A stretch of 8,543 nt of DNA from an uncultured bacterium (GTDB taxonomy: Bacteria > Hydrogenedentota > Hydrogenedentia > Hydrogenedentales > SLHB01), in contig CALEZK010000403.1 of NCBI GenBank assembly GCA_937928585.1, positions 1 to 8,543 on the forward strand. The letters run 5' to 3'. The notes beneath the pieces were generated by a model. It made no database searches, was not told the DNA's origin, and saw nothing but the letters and a program-made list of their open reading frames with translations. A program made the translations under genes and the position numbers. This document shows, piece by piece, positions 5,169 through 8,543 of this stretch (its first letter is position 1; the number at the start of each line of letters is the position of its first letter).

Positions 5169-6563
5169 TTAGTTCAAAGTTTCTTCCAGCGCGAGGGCTT
5201 CCTGGAACGACTTGATTGCGTCGTCGAGCTTCCCCTCTTTGCGCGCGATATCGGCGGTCAACACGAGCGAGGCGATGGAGAGCAGCGTCTTCGCCGAGTT
5301 CATGTTGGCCATCTGGTCTTCCGGCGTGGCGTCGCGAATCTTGACGAGTTGCTCTGCTTCCTGCTTCGCGCGATCCAGTTCGTTTAGGCCGACGAAGGAC
5401 ATTCCGCGCGCGTACAGCCATATGCCCGTTGTGAATTGTAGTTCGAGCGGCGGGCGCGGTTCCTGGAGCATCTCGTTCCATTTTCCGAAGCGCACCAGCG
5501 CGTAGTACGGCGTAGGGGAGAAGAACTCCATGGGCGGCATTGCGAGCACGTTGCTCACCGGAACCTCGCGAACGAGGTCACGCGACGCGCTCAGGGCGCG
5601 CTTGTAGTTTCCTCCGATGGCCGAGCAGGCCCAGATGAAATGGATATTGTGCGGGAAATACATCATCGGATAGGCGCCTTCCGGTTTACGGAAGTTTAGA
5701 AATGCGCGGTCAACGTCCGCGGCCTTCACGTTTACACGAACGCCGTCTTCGTATCGGCCCACGCGTATGTAGGTGTGCGACGGCATGTGAACCAGATGGC
5801 CCGCGTTTGGCGCGATTTTGGCGAGGCGATCTGCGTGTGGTTCCGCTTTTTCCGGATTCGGCGAGGCTTCCGTCGAATGGATGTAGTAGTGAATGGCCCC
5901 GGAATGTTTCGGATTGCGTTTGAGCACCGTTTCCAGCGTCGCGAGAATTTCGGGTGTTTCCGGCGCCGGTGTGCCGTCTTTGGACCAGAGTTGCCAGGGG
6001 CGAAGGTTCATCATCGATTCGGCGAACAAGGTAAGCGCGTCATCATCATTTGGGTACTTTTTCGCGAGCGCGCGCATAGCCTCGGAATAGGCCCTATCGA
6101 GCGCCGCGCGATCCGCGTTTGGATCGTCGGAAAAGCGGAGCGCCATCGCTTCGATGTAGTCGCGCTCCGGTTGTGAAACTGTCGGCGCGAGTTCTAGGGC
6201 TTTGCGGCTCGCTTCGAGGCTTGCCTTCGCGCGAAGCTCGTCCATGGGCAAATTGTAGTTCGGGCCTTTAGCCGCGGCGATGCCCCAGTAGGCCATGGCG
6301 CATTTCGGGTCGTGCTTCAATGCCTCGCCAAAAGCCAGGTGCGCCTCGTCGTGGTTGAAGGCGTAGATTAAGCGAAGTCCCTGATCGAAATACGCCTGCG
6401 CCTTCGGGGAAGTGGTCGTGATTTGATGGCGAACATTGCCAAGTCCGTCGAAAAGCGGGACTTCCGTGGAGCCTTTGGCATTTCCGTGCGCGCCGGCGAA
6501 CGCCTGGACGCATAGTGTCAATGCGCAAAGCATCGACGCGTATACTTTGAGTTCCATTTTCAT
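5169..6563 (-). CDS. Secreted TPR protein, truncated by an in-frame TAA
   Basis: A 464-residue protein with a signal peptide (MKMELKVYASMLCALTLCVQAFA, cut near residue 23). TPR-type helical repeats run through it: residues 54-100 (AYFDQGLRLIYAFNHDEAHLAFGEA... then CAMAYWGIAAAKGPNYN), and a C-terminal unit at 438-460 (EGKLDDAIKSFQEALALEE). The centre has the conserved His-rich signatures of this family: HYYIHSTEASP (225-235), HLVHMPSHTYIRVGRY (256-271) and FPHNIHF (303-309). These clustered histidines could bind a metal, but that is inference. The function of the family is not known to me beyond being an exported TPR protein. ATG 6563 has GGAGGG at 6569-6574, five bases upstream. The gene follows the hydrolase after 71 bases, probably in one operon. 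The stop TAA 5169-5171 cuts the protein short by 85 residues compared with the full frame of 549. Confidence 0.8.
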   Translation of the reverse strand: MKMELKVYASMLCALTLCVQAFAGAHGNAKGSTEVPLFDGLGNVRHQITTTSPKAQAYFDQGLRLIYAFNHDEAHLAFGEALKHDPKCAMAYWGIAAAKGPNYNLPMDELRAKASLEASRKALELAPTVSQPERDYIEAMALRFSDDPNADRAALDRAYSEAMRALAKKYPNDDDALTLFAESMMNLRPWQLWSKDGTPAPETPEILATLETVLKRNPKHSGAIHYYIHSTEASPNPEKAEPHADRLAKIAPNAGHLVHMPSHTYIRVGRYEDGVRVNVKAADVDRAFLNFRKPEGAYPMMYFPHNIHFIWACSAIGGNYKRALSASRDLVREVPVSNVLAMPPMEFFSPTPYYALVRFGKWNEMLQEPRPPLELQFTTGIWLYARGMSFVGLNELDRAKQEAEQLVKIRDATPEDQMANMNSAKTLLSIASLVLTADIARKEGKLDDAIKSFQEALALEETLN

Positions 6564-6634
6564 GTTCGCCCTCCTGTTCTTTTGCGCAGGAACCTATGCG
6601 CATCTGCCCGGCCCACACTGCCGCGCAGCGGCAC

Positions 6635-7525
6635 CTACAACTGCTTGTCGAACCAATCCGCCATTTTGCCGACTTCATCCGGCAGCGTGAGCCACGGGTG
6701 GCCGCCGCCGGGCTTTACGAAGAGCTCGGCGGAACCGCCAGCGGCTTTGACCGCTTCGACAAATACTTCAGACTGCTGGAGCGGCACCATCGGATCCGCA
6801 TCGCCGTGGTACAACATGAAGGGCGGCATTGGGCCGGCCGTCACCCGATATCGGGGCGACAGCTCCTTTGCGCGGGCGTCGATCTCCTCCGGCGTCTTGC
6901 CATCAACGCCGCCGGTGAACAGCAGACTGCCGATGGTCTTCGAGTAATCCGGCCGCTTTCCTCCCCAATCAATGAAGTCGGTGGGCGGAAAGAAGACTGA
7001 AACCGCTTTAACGCGGGTGTCAACTCGATTGAGTTCTTTTTTTGCGTCGGCGATACCATCTTCCGGTGTGACGCTTACAAGCAGCGCAAGATGACCGCCC
7101 GCGGATGCGCCCATCAGGCCAAGGCGATTGGGATCCACGCCATATTTTTCAGCGTTTAACTTTACCCAGCGGATTGCGGATTTCGCGTTTGCGGCCAGTT
7201 CGCTGCCGGAGAATTTGGAGACGGATCCCGGCCGCATTCCGAATACGACGTAGCCCCGGCGCGTGAAGATGTTAAATACTTGCGCGCGTTCGTGGTCGTT
7301 CATTTTGCCGCGGTCCGAATGCCATGCGCCGCAGACGATGTCGATTATCGCGAGGCCGTTTGGCGGAGCGGTCGGTTTGAAGATGTCGGCGACGAGACCC
7401 ACGCCGTGTACCTCGTCATATACGACATTCATTTCGCGCGTATACGGCGCGTCTGGCTTATCCTGTGCCATTGCAGGTGCGGCGAAAATACATGCCGCAA
7501 TCACCATTCGAAATAAAACCTTCAC
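6635..7525 (-). CDS. Secreted alpha/beta hydrolase (esterase-like)
   Basis: A 296-residue exported serine hydrolase of the esterase/lipase (BD-FAE or carboxylesterase-like) group. The signal peptide is MKVLFRMVIAACIFAAPAMA (cut after residue 20). The nucleophile elbow G139-A-S141-A-G-G-H is preceded by the usual 'W-x-K-x-N-A-x-x-Y-G-V-D-P-N-R-L' segment (120-135). The acid is likely D244 in HGDADPMVP, and the general base H276 in GGGHPW. The HGGxW oxyanion segment seen in many members is replaced by C65-G-A-W68. The substrate is unknown; an ester such as acetylated sugar is possible. The start is GTG 7525, preceded by GGAAGG nine bases upstream. An ATG at 7533 is in another frame and stops at once. 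It sits 60 bases after the cytochrome gene and 71 before the TPR gene. Confidence 0.8.
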   Translation of the reverse strand: MKVLFRMVIAACIFAAPAMAQDKPDAPYTREMNVVYDEVHGVGLVADIFKPTAPPNGLAIIDIVCGAWHSDRGKMNDHERAQVFNIFTRRGYVVFGMRPGSVSKFSGSELAANAKSAIRWVKLNAEKYGVDPNRLGLMGASAGGHLALLVSVTPEDGIADAKKELNRVDTRVKAVSVFFPPTDFIDWGGKRPDYSKTIGSLLFTGGVDGKTPEEIDARAKELSPRYRVTAGPMPPFMLYHGDADPMVPLQQSEVFVEAVKAAGGSAELFVKPGGGHPWLTLPDEVGKMADWFDKQL

Positions 7526-7534
7526 AATTCCATT

Positions 7535-7540
7535 CCTTCC
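7535..7540 (-). promoter_or_regulatory. Shine-Dalgarno site for the GTG start of the hydrolase
   Basis: On the minus strand GGAAGG is nine bases before GTG 7525-7523. It supports this start, which gives a complete signal peptide, over the internal ATG six codons later. Confidence 0.55.
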
Positions 7541-7585
7541 TTCGCCGCGCGAAAGTGTGTTCTCTGCTCCGCGGAGCGTTGTTGA

Positions 7586-8008
7586 CTATGGCGCGGTGGC
7601 GCCTTGATCGATCCACGCAGCGATTATTGCAGCATCGGCGGCGCTCATCATATCGCCTTTTGGCGGCATCTTCTTTACGCCCGGTTCGCCCTTGATGCGT
7701 TGGACAAGGTTGCTGCCAGCGCTGTTGCCCGCGACAATTCTTGGGCCTTTGCCGCCTTCTTGAACAGCGCTTTCGTGGGTGTCAAGGCTGTAACCGCCCT
7801 TTGTGCTGCCGTCCATATGACATTCCGCGCAATGCGTGGTCAAGAGTGGCTTCACGTCCGCCGCGAAGGATAGGGATTTCGCTTCCGTTGGCGGTGCGGC
7901 CGTCGCGGCATTAGACGTTTCCGCGGGCGCGCTTTGTGGGGCGGGGCTGCCACACCCTATGGCTGCGATACCGGCCACGAGCAAGGGGGTAATGCGGATC
8001 CAGGTCAT
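7586..8008 (-). CDS. c-type cytochrome lipoprotein (Planctomycete-type haem domain)
   Basis: A 140-residue mono-haem protein. The N-terminal hydrophobic segment ends in AAIGC19, a relaxed lipobox, so Cys19 is probably acylated and the protein anchored to a membrane facing the periplasm. An Ala/Pro/Ser/Thr-rich spacer (20-44) follows. The haem domain starts at F48-A-A-D-V-K-P-L-L. C60-A-E-C63-H64 is the haem attachment site and Met114 (KKMPPKGD) the likely sixth ligand. The closing ADAAIIAAWIDQGA helix is typical of the 'C-x-x-C-H ... L-D-T-H ... R-I ... MPP ... W-I-x-x-GA' cytochromes common in Planctomycetota and Verrucomicrobiota. It likely transfers electrons, partner unknown. ATG 8008 has a strong GGAGG six bases upstream, and its first bases overlap the stop of the M48 gene, which points to coupled translation. 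Confidence 0.85.
   Translation of the reverse strand: MTWIRITPLLVAGIAAIGCGSPAPQSAPAETSNAATAAPPTEAKSLSFAADVKPLLTTHCAECHMDGSTKGGYSLDTHESAVQEGGKGPRIVAGNSAGSNLVQRIKGEPGVKKMPPKGDMMSAADAAIIAAWIDQGATAP
8005..8008 (-). other. ATGA stop-start overlap between the M48 protease and cytochrome genes
   Basis: The TGA ending the protease gene (8007-8005) shares bases with the ATG of the cytochrome gene (8008-8006). The cytochrome's GGAGG (8015-8019) lies inside the protease's last codons. This arrangement normally allows translational coupling. Confidence 0.85.
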
Positions 8009-8543
8009 TGTTCACCTCCATTTGTGTTGGCATTAGAATCGGATGCGAAGAGGTGGCCGTATTTCAACGGCTTTCCTTCTTCCCACGGTTTGTATTCATT
8101 GCAGAACGTTACGCGTTCACCGAGGGGAGGGTGAGAAGAGCGCAATATTTTGAGGATCGGATGTGGATACGGGTATCCGAGATTGTCTTGATTCATTTTT
8201 GCGAAGGCGGCCGCGCCCGCATAATTATCGCGGGTCAATTCCAGGGCGAACCGATCCGATTCGTGCTCCTGATACCGGATCAGCGCGAGGGCCGCGGGTT
8301 GGAGCAATATGATGGCGATGGCCATGAGCATCATAATCAACGGATACGATGCGACGTCGGAGAGTTGATCGAAACCCATGCGCTCGCCGTACCGCTTCAT
8401 GATCCACCCCGATGTCTTGTGAACAAAATAAAAACCCAAAAGGGTCAGCGTGCCGAACAGCATGATGCCGTTGTACACATGCCCGAGCACGAAATGGGCC
8501 ATTTCGTGGGCCATCACAAAGAGAAGCGAACGCTCTTCCAGCC
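8005..8543 (-). CDS. M48-family membrane metalloprotease, 5' end outside the window
   Basis: The gene enters from the right edge; 178 codons are visible (first complete codon at 8541-8539) and the true start is not in the window. The zinc site is H-E-M-A-H at 8508-8494, preceded by LLFVMA, with the third ligand Glu in EHESD (8268-8254), as in M48 (HtpX/Ste24-like) enzymes. Two membrane segments follow the zinc motif: IMLFGTLTLLGFYFV and YPLIMMLMAIAIILL. The SSHPPLGERVTF segment near the end matches the conserved 'HPPxxERI' region of M48 enzymes. The C-terminal tail (SNANTNGGEQ) is short and polar. It would degrade or process membrane proteins. The subgroup cannot be fixed, but a Ste24-like member is plausible from the 'HPP-ER' end. 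Confidence 0.85.
   Translation of the reverse strand, partial: LEERSLLFVMAHEMAHFVLGHVYNGIMLFGTLTLLGFYFVHKTSGWIMKRYGERMGFDQLSDVASYPLIMMLMAIAIILLQPAALALIRYQEHESDRFALELTRDNYAGAAAFAKMNQDNLGYPYPHPILKILRSSHPPLGERVTFCNEYKPWEEGKPLKYGHLFASDSNANTNGGEQ

Noticed and set aside
4990..5481. A 163-codon minus-strand ORF across the TPR stop
   Set aside because: It is in another frame, Arg/Ala-rich and without family signal. The TPR frame itself continues with recognisable sequence on both sides of the TAA, so this ORF is a shadow, and no frameshift is needed.
6619..6633. 6-bp hairpin (TGCCGC/GCGGCA) just past the hydrolase stop
   Set aside because: Short stem, three-base loop and no T-tract on the minus strand; not enough to call a terminator between hydrolase and TPR genes.
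7566..7577. Palindrome GCTCCGCGGAGC between cytochrome and hydrolase genes
   Set aside because: It cannot form a good hairpin (four-base stem at most), has no T-tract, and 12-bp GC palindromes are expected by chance here.
1..8543. CRISPR arrays, tRNA/rRNA genes, insertion sequences, attachment sites
   Set aside because: No regularly spaced repeats, no cloverleaf or rRNA sequence, no transposase frame and no flanking inverted repeats were seen on either strand.

Overview
The window reads as a chromosomal segment of a GC-rich, Gram-negative-type bacterium. The evidence is prepilins with class III signal sequences, an acyl-anchored c-type cytochrome of the kind common in Planctomycetota and neighbouring phyla, and a secreted esterase of a type abundant there. 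A Planctomycetota, Hydrogenedentota or Acidobacteriota-like lineage fits, but the phylum cannot be fixed from sequence alone. Strong Shine-Dalgarno sequences precede nearly every gene, so the starts are well supported.

Left half, + strand (about 300-4900): an AT-richer leader with a candidate promoter and a GC-rich hairpin precedes four same-strand genes. The first three (424-831, 845-1474, 1528-3843) are prepilin-like proteins in the order small / medium / large. This matches the minor pseudopilin set GspI-GspJ-GspK, equivalent to PilV-PilW-PilX, which builds the tip of a type II secretion pseudopilus or type IV pilus. The third protein is far larger than a usual GspK or PilX. It carries a CxxCH haem-c motif, EF-hand-like calcium loops, a beta-helix-like stretch and a Gly/Thr tail. 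The second protein also carries a run of Ca-binding-type DxNxDG loops. The fourth gene (3918-4835) encodes a secreted protein with an SH3-like beta segment and HEAT repeats. A strong hairpin terminator (4870-4904) ends the unit.

Right half, - strand (about 8543-4914, read leftward): a partial M48-family membrane metalloprotease overlaps by ATGA a c-type cytochrome lipoprotein. A GTG-started alpha/beta hydrolase with a signal peptide follows, then a secreted TPR protein. The TPR gene is interrupted: an in-frame TAA at 5169-5171 cuts off an 84-codon tail that still reads as normal TPR sequence down to 4914, just short of the convergent terminator. This looks like a recent Tyr-to-ochre nonsense change or a base error.

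Most interesting points: the outsized GspK/PilX-like tip protein with a possible haem site and calcium loops, the nonsense-interrupted TPR gene, and a hairpin ahead of the first pilin gene whose loop matches the core of the CsrA recognition sequence.
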